Shown: positions 29,449 through 39,298, counted from the first letter of the stretch. The stretch is DNA of 64,000 nt from Streptomyces sp. NBC_00425 (GCF_036030735.1 NZ_CP107928.1:2418001-2482000); one strand, 5' to 3'. Program-made: numbers and translations. Notes: generated by a model from the sequence alone, not told the origin.

Positions 29449-29856
29449 TCAGCCGGTGAAGACGGCCTCGGGTTGGTCGCGGCGCTCGTGCAGGTCCCAG
29501 TACAAGGGTGCGATCTGGTCGGGGGTGGCTGCGGGGATGCCTTCGGGGCCGTCGTCACCGATCCAGGTGCTGATCGCCACGTGCGCGGCGTACACGCCGC
29601 TACCCGCCAGTTCGTTGTGCAGGTTGAGCACCCAGTTGCGCAGTGCTCCGGCCGCGGCGTTGACGTTGCCGAGCATGGGGACGGGGTTGATGGAGCCGCC
29701 GCCGGTGGTGAACAGCAGGGCCCCGGCTCCGGCCTCCCGCATGGCGGGCAATACGGCGCGGGCGGCGGTGACGGCGCCGTAGAAGTTGTACTCGATCTGC
29801 GGCTGCAGGTTTTCCACCGTGGACTCGCTCGGGGTGGCCATGGTGAGGCCGGGCAC
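29449..29856 (-). pseudogene. 5'-truncated SDR-family gene
   Basis: Encodes only the C-terminal two thirds of a protein closely related to the intact SDR at 59297: AVLPAMREAGAGALLFTTGGGSI and GNVNAAAGALRNWVLNLHNEL align almost residue for residue. The NAD(P)-binding N-terminus is missing and upstream sequence does not continue the homology in any frame. It sits 102 bases after the exporter gene stop on the same strand. Like its relative it lacks the Tyr-x3-Lys of classical SDRs. Confidence 0.75.
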
Positions 29857-29958
29857 CAGCGCCCTCTGCTGTCGGCCGTCGGGACCGAAGAAGGCCCGCC
29901 CCGGCTCCGGATGCGGAGGAGCCGGAGCGGACCATGGGCCCGCTCGGGAGGGGCATTG

Positions 29959-31476
29959 TCAGTGTGCGATCACCGGTACCTGGGCTTCGGGTCCCTCGCC
30001 GGTGCTCGAATCGGCCTTCGGGCGGCCGACGTTGATGAGAGCCAGCGCTATCACGGCGGCGCCGGCCACGATGCCGACGGCGACCCAGGCGGCGTTGGCG
30101 TAGCCGTGCACCATGCCCTGGAGCTGGACCAGTTGCTGCTGGGGCTTCGTCGCGGCCGTGGCGATGTGGTCTGTGATGTACGAGGCCATGGCGGAGGCGG
30201 CGATGGTGTTCAGCAAGGCCGTGCCGATTGCGCCGCCCAGCTGCTGCGAGGTGTTGACCATGGCGGAGGCGGCACCGGCGTCGCGCGACTCCACCCCGTG
30301 CGTGGCCACGGACATGGCGGGCATGAACGCGGTACCCAGGCCGATGCCGACGATCAGTAGGGTCGGCAGGAGGAGACCGGCGTACGAGGAGCCGACCTCC
30401 AGTTGGGTCAGCAGGAACATGCCGGCCGCGGCGACCAGGAAGCCGGGACCCATCAGCAGCCGCGCCGGCACGCGGGGCGTCAGGCGGGTGCCGATCTGGG
30501 TCGCGCCGATCATCGTGCCGACAACCAACGGCAGGAAGGCGAAGCCGGTCTTGATCGGCGAGTAGCCCTTGACGATCTGCAGGTAGTAGGTGAGGAAGAG
30601 GAACAGGCCGTAGATCGCGATGTTCGCGAGGCCGAACGAGAGGAAGGCGCCGCCGCGGTTGCGTTCGGTGACCACGCGCAGGGGCAGCAGCGGGGCCTTG
30701 ACCTTGGCCTCGGTGATGACGAAGGCGAGCAGCAGGACCGCGGAGGCGACGAACAGGCCGAGGGTCGTGGAGTCACTCCAGCCGTCGGACTCGGCGCGGG
30801 TGAAGCCGTAGACCAGCGCGACCAGACCAAGGGCGGACAGGATCACTCCGGGGATGTCGAGCGGCGAGCGGTTGCGCCCGCCTTCCGGCTCGCTGATGAC
30901 GAAGTACGCACCGGCTGCGGCGATCGCGGCGAATGGGATGTTCACGAAGAACGTCCAGCGCCAGTCCAGGTATTCGGTCAGGACGCCGCCGAGGATCAGG
31001 CCGACGGCGCCGCCGGCACCGGAGATCGCGCTGTAGACGCCGAACGCCCTGGCGCGCTCCTTGGCGTCGGTGAACGTCACGGAGAGCAGGGAGAGAGCGG
31101 CGGGGGCGAGGAGGGCGCCGAAGACGCCCTGCAGGGCACGGGAGCTGTACATCATCGCCTCGTTGGTGGCGGCGCCGCCCAGTGCGGAGGCCGCGCCGAA
31201 GCCCACCAGACCGATGACGAAGGCGCGCTTGCGGCCCCAGAGGTCGGCGATCCGGCCGCCGAACAGGAGGAGACCGCCGAAGGCGAGGGCGTAGGCGGTG
31301 ATGACCCACTGGCGGTTGCCGTCCGAGATGCCCAGGTCCTGTTGAGCGGAGGGCAAGGCGATGTTCACGATGGTCGCGTCGAGGATGACCATCAGCTGGG
31401 CGATCGAGATGAATGCGAGGGCTCGCCAGCGGTTGGGGTCGGGAACGCTGGGTGCCTTGCGGGCTGTTTCGGACAT
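29959..31476 (-). CDS. DHA2 (EmrB/QacA) family MFS exporter
   Basis: A 505-residue, 14-helix proton-driven exporter. LMVILDATIVNIALPSAQQDL is the DHA2 motif D1 in helix 1, GGRIADLWGRKRAF the loop 2-3 motif A, and GAVGLILGGVLTEYLDWRW the antiporter motif C. It probably exports a drug or metabolite. The gene lies alone with a truncated SDR copy after it; no regulator is adjacent on the same strand. Full length, no disruption. Confidence 0.92.
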   Translation of the reverse strand: MSETARKAPSVPDPNRWRALAFISIAQLMVILDATIVNIALPSAQQDLGISDGNRQWVITAYALAFGGLLLFGGRIADLWGRKRAFVIGLVGFGAASALGGAATNEAMMYSSRALQGVFGALLAPAALSLLSVTFTDAKERARAFGVYSAISGAGGAVGLILGGVLTEYLDWRWTFFVNIPFAAIAAAGAYFVISEPEGGRNRSPLDIPGVILSALGLVALVYGFTRAESDGWSDSTTLGLFVASAVLLLAFVITEAKVKAPLLPLRVVTERNRGGAFLSFGLANIAIYGLFLFLTYYLQIVKGYSPIKTGFAFLPLVVGTMIGATQIGTRLTPRVPARLLMGPGFLVAAAGMFLLTQLEVGSSYAGLLLPTLLIVGIGLGTAFMPAMSVATHGVESRDAGAASAMVNTSQQLGGAIGTALLNTIAASAMASYITDHIATAATKPQQQLVQLQGMVHGYANAAWVAVGIVAGAAVIALALINVGRPKADSSTGEGPEAQVPVIAH

Positions 31477-31784
31477 AGGGGTGCCCCTTCGGAACTGGCA
31501 ACGGAATTTCGGGACGCGGAAAAGCGGACAGGACTACGAAAGGTGAGGCTCGGCGGCTGGCGGTCCGATGGGCTGCAGTCTGTCGGGTAGGCCGCATGTC
31601 GGACAGGACCCTCAGAGAGCGCGGTGGCGTCCTCGGATCCGGCGGCGGACTGGGGGAAGGTCCACCGCCGGACCTGGGACCTCGCGCCGATCCCGTCCCC
31701 ACGGATTCGGCGCGTCGGGACCGCCTCCGCTCAAGGCGGTCCCGGGCCAATCGGTTACTGCCGAGTCCCCCCGCTCAGCGGGGT
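31477..31784. other. Gene-free stretch
   Basis: About 300 bases between the exporter start and a P450 remnant. Only shadow reading frames are seen. The exporter promoter should lie here, read leftwards, but I cannot place it. Confidence 0.4.
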
Positions 31785-32247
31785 GCGAGGGCAGCGGCAG
31801 GGCGAAACGCTCCACGAGGTCCACCGGCCCCTGTGACCGGGCATCTCGTCCAGCAGCTGTCCCGTGATGCCGGTGATGGTGGGACGCAGTGCGTCGATCT
31901 TCTTGACCATGAACTCGCGGGTGAGCGTGCGCCGCATCGTGGTGTGGACGGGTGCGTCGACGTTGGCGAAGAAGCCGGGCGGCTGGGGCGGCTGATCCGG
32001 CTGCACGTCCGGGTAGCCGGGCTGTGAGGGGTCGCTGCTGAAGGCGGGGTGGCCGAGCACCGCACGGGCGTCCTCCCAAGCGGGTCACCAGCCAGGCGCC
32101 GCGCCGGCCGTCCCAGATGGTGACGCGGCTGATCGGTGCCTCCTCACACAGGCGGGAGTAAGCGGGAGGCGGATCGAGGGGTGCGGTCCTCGGCCGGGCG
32201 AGGACGAATTCGGGCGTGGGGCCAGGGGGCACGAGGGCTCCTCTCAT
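31785..32247 (-). pseudogene. Cytochrome P450 N-terminal remnant
   Basis: Starts ATG 32247 and encodes a P450-like N-terminus (TAPLDPPPAYSRLCEEAPISRV, then GAWLVTRL) before shifting frame into ARAVLGHPAFSSDPSQPG and FFANVDAPVHTTMRRTLTREF, and shifting again at VDLVERFALPLPS. The I-helix, K-helix and heme loop are absent. With the ferredoxin and reductase fragments at 33155-33430 it shows that a second P450 electron-transfer set once lay here. Confidence 0.8.
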
Positions 32248-32251
32248 CGAC

Positions 32252-32313
32252 CTAACGGCGTTAGGGTGACTAACGCCGTTAGGTGGTTGTCGAGGTGAGC
32301 CTAACGCCGTTAG
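32252..32313. promoter_or_regulatory. Three operator copies CTAACGSCGTTAG
   Basis: The 13-bp palindrome occurs three times: 32252-32264 (CTAACGGCGTTAG), 32270-32282 and 32301-32313 (CTAACGCCGTTAG). They lie between the dead P450 gene (start 32247, minus) and a TetR gene (start 32409, plus). Autoregulation by that TetR and former repression of the P450 are inferred. Confidence 0.8.
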
Positions 32314-32408
32314 GTGGTTTTGGCGAGGCCCGTTCCAGACGGGTGGCAAGCCGTGGATGGCCGATGATGAAAGCCCGATCGCAACCGGCGGGGTACGGAG
32401 GAGGAAGC

Positions 32409-33056
32409 GTGGACTCGGCAGCCCAGAAGCGGCGTGTGCCCTACCGGCAGGGTGAAGGGGAGCGCCTCCGGCAGGACATTCTGGACACGGCGACCCGCAT
32501 CCTGGAGGAGTCCGGTCGCGAGGACGCCCTGTCTCTGCGTGGCATCGCCCGCGAGCTGGGCATCGCCGCGCCCAGTATCTACCTGCACTTCAACGACAAG
32601 ACCGACCTGGTGCGGACGGTGCTCGATGCCCGGTACGCCGCGCTGGCGTCGACCATGCGCGAGGCCGGAAGCGCGGCCGCCGAGGCCGGTGCCGGCGCAT
32701 GGGGTGTCCTGCGCGCCATCGTGGGCACCTACCGCGGGTTCGCCGTCGACAATCCCCGCCGCTATCGGCTCATGTTCAGCCTGGAGCAGCAGACTTCGGC
32801 GGAGGACCGGCGCGCCACCGGGCATCCGCTCGACCGGGTGCTGATCGCGTGGACCGATGCCGTTGACCAGTACCTCGCCGCAGCCTGTCCCGAGCAACGC
32901 GAGGAGGCCGACACGCTGGGGGTCCTGCTGTGGACCGGCCTGCACGGTCAGTTCGCCCTCTGGCACACCCTGCCGCATTCCTTTGTCGATGACGACACCA
33001 TCCTGCGCGAGCTTGAGGAGGCGTTGATGAGGAGACTGCTGCCGCCGTCCGACTGA
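32409..33056 (+). CDS. TetR-family regulator beside triple operator
   Basis: A 215-residue regulator: HTH at about 30-60 (LSLRGIARELGIAAPSIYLHFNDKTDLV) and a TetR_C-type helical domain with WTGLHGQFALWHTLP. GTG 32409 follows GAGGA. Three palindromic operators lie 96-157 bases upstream. The divergent P450 gene and the downstream ferredoxin and reductase genes have decayed, so this repressor may have outlived its targets. Confidence 0.87.
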   Translation: MDSAAQKRRVPYRQGEGERLRQDILDTATRILEESGREDALSLRGIARELGIAAPSIYLHFNDKTDLVRTVLDARYAALASTMREAGSAAAEAGAGAWGVLRAIVGTYRGFAVDNPRRYRLMFSLEQQTSAEDRRATGHPLDRVLIAWTDAVDQYLAAACPEQREEADTLGVLLWTGLHGQFALWHTLPHSFVDDDTILRELEEALMRRLLPPSD

Positions 33057-33154
33057 CCGCCGGACGTTGGATGCGGCCATCCAGCGGCGCACGGTGCGCT
33101 GACCTGTTGACGCCGACTTTTCGACGGCCAAGGCCCTGGAGGCCAAGGGCGCCT

Positions 33155-33328
33155 AAGTGTGTGGCCTCGGGTCAGTGTGTCCTGATCGCTCCGGAGGTCT
33201 TCGACCAGCGGGACGAGGACGGCATGGCCGTCCTCCTCGGCGAGCACCCCGCGCCCGAACTCCACGACGGGGTACGCGAGTCCGCCGCCGTCTGCCCCGC
33301 CGCGGCCATCCGGCTGGAGGAGAAGTGA
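33155..33328 (+). pseudogene. 5'-truncated P450-type ferredoxin
   Basis: KCVASGQCVLIAPEVFDQ and AAVCPAAAIRLEEK are the two cluster-binding segments of a small ferredoxin. The usual 8-10 residue N-terminus and start codon are replaced by unrelated sequence. The frame is otherwise intact and its stop overlaps the following reductase fragment (GTGA), as in intact operons. Confidence 0.75.
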
Positions 33329-33430
33329 CCGCACGTGTCGTGGTCGTCGGTGCCTCCGCGGGCGGACCGGCGACCGCCGAGGCCCTGCGCCGCCAGGCTT
33401 CGACGGGGCCGTCACCGTTATCGGTGACGG
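33325..33430 (+). pseudogene. Ferredoxin reductase N-terminal fragment
   Basis: TARVVVVGASAGGPATAEALRRQ is the FAD-binding start of a ferredoxin reductase like that at 7634. A lost base after RRQ shifts the frame (FDGAVTVIGDG continues in another frame) and the homology ends near 33430, so over 350 residues are missing. Confidence 0.75.
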
Positions 33431-34070
33431 CCCCACCTCCGCCGAGCGGGTCCGCGAAGCCGTAACGGCCCCGGCCGATGTGACGGCTCCCGTCTCCCCC
33501 TTCCGGGGCTCTGGCCAGCGCGGACGCCTTGGTCAAGGTGGTGGCGACCACGACGGTCCGGTGACCGCCCTACTCGTCGTCGGTGGTGTCCTTGTCCCGC
33601 AGCGGGCGCATCCCGCCGGGCAGGCCGCTCCCGACCTTCGTGCTCGTGGGCATGGCGCCCACCACCCCGGGTTCAGAGACGCACGGCCTTGGTGCCGCCC
33701 CTCCCTCCGTGGGGCGGCACCGGGGCCGCTTGCGTCTATTCCTCGGTGGCGTTCGGATCCCGCAGCGCCCTAAGGGCCCCGTCGCCGTGGCTGCGGACGT
33801 TCGGGTAGCGCCCGTGGAAGTTCAGCTTCCACTGGACCACCTCCGACGGCGCCCTCAACCTCGTCGACCTCCTCGACGAGGCCTTCGCCGCCCTCAAACC
33901 AATTCCTCCAGCACCGCGATAGCTGGACCCCGGTGATCGCGTCGCGCGAGAGGGGCTCGCTCGGCGTGGTCACACCCCACCACCAAACCGCAGCTGCCCG
34001 ACCGCCGCGCCGAACCTGACAAGGCATCCGCGTCAATGATCGGCGCGGCAGGATCTGCCAGGGCGCAGCC
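33431..34070. other. Degenerate stretch without supported gene
   Basis: About 640 bases. One short stretch in frame (NLVDLLDEAFAALKPIPPAPR, ending at 33921) looks gene-like but I cannot assign it. The rest shows only short open frames. Probably debris between the decayed P450 set and the next island. Confidence 0.4.
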
Positions 34071-34262
34071 GACAGGTTCCTCCTCAGCGCTTACGGCATG
34101 ACCACGAAAGCGGCGGTTCACCGCGCCAAAGGCTGGGCAGTGCTGTCAGCGCTCGCTTTCCTCTCCATCGGCCGAGCGGGGGAACGAGGCCTTCCAGGCG
34201 GACAACCAACCTGGGGCTGTGTCGGCCGCCGTGTTCTTGAGCGGGTATTTGCCCTTACGTAG
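34071..34262 (+). pseudogene. C-terminal fragment resembling a small-molecule phosphotransferase
   Basis: A 63-residue open frame (DRFLLSAYGM...HRAKGWAVLSALAFLSIG...GGQPTWG...ALT, stop at 34262) resembles the last part of aminoglycoside/sugar phosphotransferase-fold proteins. Nothing recognisable precedes it. The call is by pattern only and weak. Confidence 0.35.
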
Positions 34263-34356
34263 CGCGCGGACGCAGTGCGAAGACGTTGCCGCGGTCTGCG
34301 AGTCGGTGTGCCCCATGAGGGCTGCGGTACCAACCCAAGAGAGGGAGGAAGCGGCC

Positions 34357-37299
34357 ATGTCAACCCGCCCAACTGAACACAAGCACTTGACTGGGAACGT
34401 CAAGGCGCACGTGACGCAGTGGCTGGCGGGCCAGGGGCACGCTGCGCAGGCCGAGTTGTGCAGCCTCGGGCACGGCCCCGGGGATGCCGTGGACTTCGTG
34501 CTGCGTGCCACGGATCAACGCCTGCGCTTCGAGCTGCGGCCCAACGATTACCGCAGCTGGCGTGGAACGGCGGACAGCCTGGCCGCCAAGGAAGGGCATG
34601 TCGAGTGGGTCTTCGGGCTGGAGAGCGCCATCACCCGGGATATGACGGCCCGCTACGGCTATGCCCTGCGGGTGCGGTGCGAAACCGACGGCAACAGCCG
34701 CCGGGTTCTGATCGGCACCGTCACCGACAACCGCCCCGTCGTCTGGTCCCCGCTCGAGCAGTGCCGGATGACCGGCGACGGCCTTATCACCCCCGACCTC
34801 GACGAACTGCGTAACCGCGGGCTGATCCGCGAGGGCGCCGCGCGCCACGACGCCGCGGCCGGCAGCCTGCCGCTGCGCGGCGCCGAGATCGTCTTCGCGA
34901 TCGATGGCGAGGCCCGGCCGGACACCGACTCACCCCTCATGGAGAGCGGCCGGTACCTGATATCCGGCTTCATCAAACCGGCCGGACACCGGATCCTCAA
35001 GGCCCAGCTCTCCTTGCCCCACGACACACCCCGCCCCACCGAGCAGTACGTGTACCGGCTGGCGGGCGCGGTGCGCCTGCTGGTCACCGAAGCCGACCGG
35101 CCAGGTGAGAACACCGGCTGGGCGGTGCGCGCGGACAGCCTCATCCGGCTCAAGGGCCTGGACGCGGAACGTACCGGCCTGTGGCGTCCCTCCGTCGCCC
35201 TGGACGAGCCCCTGCCCGCGCCGAAGCCCGCCACGCGGCCCGCCCCGGCCCCCACCGTTCCGGTCCAGTCCCAGGGCAGCCGCACCGCCATACTGTTGCG
35301 GCGGGCTCTCGAAGACGTGGCGCGGGAGGGGGCCACCACCACGTGGAAACTGCTGGCCGAGCGGATCGGCCTGGATCTCGCGCACCTGCCCGATCCCAAG
35401 CGCCGGGACCTCCTCGTGGAGGTCGACAAGCCGCGAGATCGGAACCGGCCGCTGTTGTGCGTCCTGGTCCGCGCGCCCTCCGGCCGTCCCCTGTCCTATC
35501 TCGCCACCGTGCTGCGCCTGCTCCAAGTCCCCGCCCCGGCCTCGGAGTCCGCGCTGTACCGGTGGAGCGACGAGCAGATCCGCGCTGCGCATACGGCGTA
35601 CGGCCACCCTGCTCCTCCCCTACCGGCATCGGCTGCCATTGCGGAGGCGCCCCGTCCTGCGGAAGCGCGGGCCGCCCAGGAACAACTGACCCTCCTCAAG
35701 GCCCAGTTGGCCGTGGGCCGTGCCACGTTGCCCCACGCCACCGGCCGTCGCGCCGCCCGCCTGACCACCACGGTCAAGGACGGCGAACAGCACCAACGGC
35801 TCTACGAGACTGTCCGGCAACGCAGGCAGGAGCTGCGCGCGTGGCAACGCGAGGGCGAGCGGCTCCTGGACGACCTCGACCGCCTCATTGGCCACCCTCT
35901 GGCGGCGTCTGCTCCCTCGAAGAAGAGCACGCCCGCCGTTCCGCCCGCCACCGTGAAGAGCCCTGTCTCGCCGGGGCAGGACCAGCGCACGTTCCAGGCG
36001 CAGGCGACAGCAGACATCGCCCGTCTGACGCAGCTGTTCAAGCAGGCCCGTGATGCCGACGACCTGAACGAGGCCAGACAGATCCACAAGGAAGTCTCAC
36101 AGATCGCCACGGAACGCCTGTCCGGTGAGCCACGGCAGAACCTCCTACTGCTCCGCACTGACCTGCAGACCTGGATCAACAGCCGTGATGCAGCAGTCGC
36201 CCACGCGGCGCTGCGCACCTTGTTCGCCGACCTCGCGACGGCCGGCCCCGCCGCCACGCCTCTCGCCCTGCGCAGTGCCCTGGCCCACTCGAAGATTCTC
36301 AAACGACGCTGCCCCGGCCCCCTGCCGCAGGACCTCCACACGGCGCTCACCCGCCTGGAAGCCCAGGTCAACGGCGAATCGGTGACTCCAGACGACGGAG
36401 CCCCCCTGTCGGCGACCCACTCGTCACCCGGCGGCGCGCCACCTTCCGAGTCTGCCGCTTTCGCAGAGGCCCGAGCGGAGTTCGCCTGGCTCGTGCAGGA
36501 GATCCGCGCCGCGCAGGAGGCCGGCGACCTGGCTGCGGTCCAGACCGCGCGCCACTTGGCCGGACCCATCTACGGCCGGCGCCTGTCGCCCGAAGACCGT
36601 GCCACCTACACGCCGTTGATGCGCGAGGTGAAGACGTGGTGCCAGGAACAGGATCCGAACACGGACCCGATCCTGCGCCGTATCCGTCAAGTCCTCGCCG
36701 AACTCGGCCGTGCCGGCAACGGCCTGGCCACCGAGCAACTCGCCGCATTCCTCGACGAGATCAGCTCGCTGAGCCGTCAGTTGGACCGGCGCCTACCGGT
36801 GCTCGAAGAGGTTCACGTCAAGCGGTGGAAGCGCCAGCTCAAGGCCCGCACCTCGAGCGCGCCACGTCGTGCCGCACCGCGCGCGGCGGACCCGGTCAAG
36901 GCCGTCCCCGGTCCCAAGGCCACCGCACCGTCTCCCCCGGACCGTCTGCCGATCGAGACCATCGACAAGCTGGCCGCCATCGCCCGGGACGTCCTCAAGG
37001 ACGCGGCGCGCAGCGGCGGCTCACTTCTGACGTGGGGTGACCTGCGGCTGCGGATGGCGGGCGGGCTGCCGCACCTGCACCCGGACGACCAAGGTGAACT
37101 CCTGGTCGCCGTCGACCGGGAGACACCGGTCGGTGAACCACTGCTGTCCACACTCGTCGCGAGCTCGGACGCCTCGCTGCACTGGCTCTACCGCCACGTC
37201 CGCTTCAGCCTCGGCCGCGAACGCATACCCGAACCAGACCTTCCCGCCCACTGGGCCACCGAAGTCCTGCGCCTGCGCCAAACCTGGCGCCACCTCTGA
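34357..37299 (+). CDS. Large CoiA/nuclease-like protein with two copies of an unknown C-terminal-type domain
   Basis: A 980-residue soluble protein of unknown function. Residues about 10-110 look like a CoiA-type or PD-(D/E)xK nuclease fold: GDAVDFVLRATDQRLRFELRP has an Asp (46) followed by ExR (59-61), and an aromatic core HVEWVFGLE follows. Residues about 310-415 and about 860-975 are two copies of one domain (ALEDVAREGATTTWKLLAER...PLLCVLV and IARDVLKDAARSGGSLLTWGDL...PLLSTLV). Between them lie long charged helices (about 420-850), likely coiled coils. ATG 34357 follows GGGAGGA. Flanked by Shedu, a toxin and Wadjet, it may be a defence effector. No partner gene overlaps it. Confidence 0.7.
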   Translation: MSTRPTEHKHLTGNVKAHVTQWLAGQGHAAQAELCSLGHGPGDAVDFVLRATDQRLRFELRPNDYRSWRGTADSLAAKEGHVEWVFGLESAITRDMTARYGYALRVRCETDGNSRRVLIGTVTDNRPVVWSPLEQCRMTGDGLITPDLDELRNRGLIREGAARHDAAAGSLPLRGAEIVFAIDGEARPDTDSPLMESGRYLISGFIKPAGHRILKAQLSLPHDTPRPTEQYVYRLAGAVRLLVTEADRPGENTGWAVRADSLIRLKGLDAERTGLWRPSVALDEPLPAPKPATRPAPAPTVPVQSQGSRTAILLRRALEDVAREGATTTWKLLAERIGLDLAHLPDPKRRDLLVEVDKPRDRNRPLLCVLVRAPSGRPLSYLATVLRLLQVPAPASESALYRWSDEQIRAAHTAYGHPAPPLPASAAIAEAPRPAEARAAQEQLTLLKAQLAVGRATLPHATGRRAARLTTTVKDGEQHQRLYETVRQRRQELRAWQREGERLLDDLDRLIGHPLAASAPSKKSTPAVPPATVKSPVSPGQDQRTFQAQATADIARLTQLFKQARDADDLNEARQIHKEVSQIATERLSGEPRQNLLLLRTDLQTWINSRDAAVAHAALRTLFADLATAGPAATPLALRSALAHSKILKRRCPGPLPQDLHTALTRLEAQVNGESVTPDDGAPLSATHSSPGGAPPSESAAFAEARAEFAWLVQEIRAAQEAGDLAAVQTARHLAGPIYGRRLSPEDRATYTPLMREVKTWCQEQDPNTDPILRRIRQVLAELGRAGNGLATEQLAAFLDEISSLSRQLDRRLPVLEEVHVKRWKRQLKARTSSAPRRAAPRAADPVKAVPGPKATAPSPPDRLPIETIDKLAAIARDVLKDAARSGGSLLTWGDLRLRMAGGLPHLHPDDQGELLVAVDRETPVGEPLLSTLVASSDASLHWLYRHVRFSLGRERIPEPDLPAHWATEVLRLRQTWRHL

Positions 37300-38056
37300 C
37301 CTGCCGCACTCAGCGAACGGCGTCCGGGCACAGCCGGTCCGCCGTTCAACTCCGTCGCGGGCGCCGGCCCCGGCTCACTGCAACGGTCCGCCACGACTGT
37401 GCTGTGGCGGCTGATTCCAGTATCCGTGGATCGAGGTTTGTCCAGGTGAGGACGCGCGCTCTGGATGCGGATTCTGTTTGGGTGCGGCTCTCCTGAAGTG
37501 ACTTGTTGACCTGCATAGTTGTGGGTCGGTCTGCAGCAACGCGGCCAACAACGAGACGGCTACTTATAGCCGCCGCCTGTGTGGCTGTATTTACTACGCT
37601 GTGCCCCATGCGTATCGATCGGGCCTACGGATCAGCGATCGCTTCGTTGGGTGACCACGCTTAAAAAATGGCTCCGCTCTTCTGCGTAGCGGGATCGCAA
37701 GTAGAGTGCGATGGCTCCGGGACCGACAGGGGACGCGGTACCGGAGAATACAGCCACCGTGGTCAGCGATTGACGGTGATCGTCTCGCACGGTGGGTTCG
37801 AGCGCACCGGTTGCTTCAGCGTTCGGTGGCTGCGGCGGCCCCTGGTGGTGGGAGTGCTGGGTCAGCGTTTGACGTGGTTGCGGACGGCAAGGCCCAGAAG
37901 GATGGGCTCGGTGACACGAGACGCCATCTCGATCTAGGCGCCCAGTCGTGGTCAGGTCCCGGCCGGAGGAACGGAACACCACCGAGTTGAGCGTGATATT
38001 CAAAGCCTTCTCGAAGGGCTCTCTCAAGCTTAGCCTGTGGATGGCGAGCTGCAGAC
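37300..38056. other. Gene-poor, lower-GC stretch
   Basis: About 757 bases with no supported gene. GC falls compared with the flanks, and a small hairpin CGGCT-ACTTAT-AGCCG occurs near 37558-37573. Open frames here lack codon bias and ribosome sites. It looks like junction DNA at the edge of an acquired block. Confidence 0.45.
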
Positions 38057-38725
38057 TTACCGCAGACCACCGGAGCAATCCTTGATCGGAATAAAGGACC
38101 TCTCCGCGACTTCTTTGGAATTTTTGAGAAACTGCTGGGACGGCATGTTCTTGTTCGCCCGAGTGTTTCGGTATGCTCCCGCAGTCAAATCCTGCCCTGG
38201 CTCTTTCGTCCATGTCCCTCCACGCCAGTCGGTGAACCACACCTGAATCTTTTCACTGCCCTCAATGAAGCCTTCTGATTCCGGCACCGGGCGCAAATGT
38301 TCCTCCCTGAGCCTCTTGTCCGTGATCTGCCATGTCGTACAAGGCTTCAGTGTCTCGATCCGCGCGTATCGATCTTCTCCGTTCTTGAGCACGATCCTCA
38401 GGACGACGTCATCGAGCGATGTCGGATTCCAATTGTGAATCGTCGCCATATCGCCGTTGATTCCCTTGGCCACATTCACGTGCTCGGCCTCCACTCTGAG
38501 AGTGGCCTGCTGCGCAGCCTTCCTGTCTTCCTGCGCCTGACGTGTCGTCTTTACCGTCGCCGCGTCCTGGCTTACTCGGTTCCAAACTCCCAGGCCGAGA
38601 GCGAGCGCTGCGATCACTGCAGCACTGCTCGCTATAATTAAAGACCTTCGTTGGAGTTTGTTCGAACGGCGCTGTTCATCGAGTGATTGTCGGGAAATCG
38701 CTATTGCCTGCTCTTCCTCGGACAT
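38057..38725 (-). CDS. Membrane-anchored hypothetical protein
   Basis: A 222-residue protein of unknown function. After a charged N-terminus (about 30 residues, QSLDEQRRSNKLQRRS) comes one hydrophobic helix (LIIASSAAVIAALALGLGVWNRV), then a coiled-coil-like stretch and a folded domain (ATIHNWNPTSLDDVVLRIVL...). I chose ATG 38725, preceded by GTGGAG; an earlier start is possible. Codon use is less GC-rich than in neighbouring genes, suggesting transfer with the island. Confidence 0.65.
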   Translation of the reverse strand: MSEEEQAIAISRQSLDEQRRSNKLQRRSLIIASSAAVIAALALGLGVWNRVSQDAATVKTTRQAQEDRKAAQQATLRVEAEHVNVAKGINGDMATIHNWNPTSLDDVVLRIVLKNGEDRYARIETLKPCTTWQITDKRLREEHLRPVPESEGFIEGSEKIQVWFTDWRGGTWTKEPGQDLTAGAYRNTRANKNMPSQQFLKNSKEVAERSFIPIKDCSGGLR

Positions 38726-39037
38726 GCACATCTCCACGGTTCGTAAGGCAGTCCAGGTGACGTTGCCGCCCTCACGTGCTAATACTGGCCTGCGAAGGCT
38801 GCCTTCACTCCACAGACCCTCGTTTGTTACGACACAGGTACACAGTGGGGCGATGAACTGGTCAAGCCCTTCAACGCGAAAGTGGAGACTCCCATCAGAT
38901 GATACGTGCTGAATCTTGGAGTTGCGTTCGGACGGGGAGCTTGTATTCGATAGTGAGCCGGTCTATCAGAAGGCTCACCGAACGCGATGACTGGTACTGG
39001 TAGCAGGGTCCCTTGCATGATCGCTTTCTGTCCGGGT
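38726..39037. other. Gene-free stretch
   Basis: About 310 bases between a membrane protein start and an ISAs1 remnant. Lower GC than the window average; no gene or clear promoter seen. Confidence 0.4.
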
Positions 39038-39298
39038 TCATCCGGCGAGGCCGAGCGCAGTCAAGGGTCTGCGGCAGTCGTGGGCGGTGTGGCGTAGGGC
39101 GGCGGCGATGTTGATGTGGTCGCCCTGGCGGTGGACGCCGATGGCGAGGTTGCGCAGGCTGGCCATGAGACGCGGGAGACGACCGATATGGATCTTGGAG
39201 TCGTCCTCGCGGACCGTTCGGTCGCGGACGTGGTGCAGAAGATTTTCGATCTTCCAATGTCCTCTGATCCAGGTGGCGAGCTGGGCGCCGGTCGCCAC
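39038..39298 (-). pseudogene. ISAs1-family transposase C-terminal remnant
   Basis: WIRGHWKIENLLHHVRDRTVREDDS and MASLRNLAIGVHRQGDHINIAAALRHTAHD are typical of the ISAs1 transposase C-terminus. The N-terminal and central catalytic parts are missing; the coding sequence begins abruptly near 39298. Not functional. Confidence 0.8.

Noticed and set aside
37632..38240. Minus-strand 202-residue frame
   Set aside because: It overlaps the end of the membrane protein gene in another frame and shows no domain or codon bias of its own.
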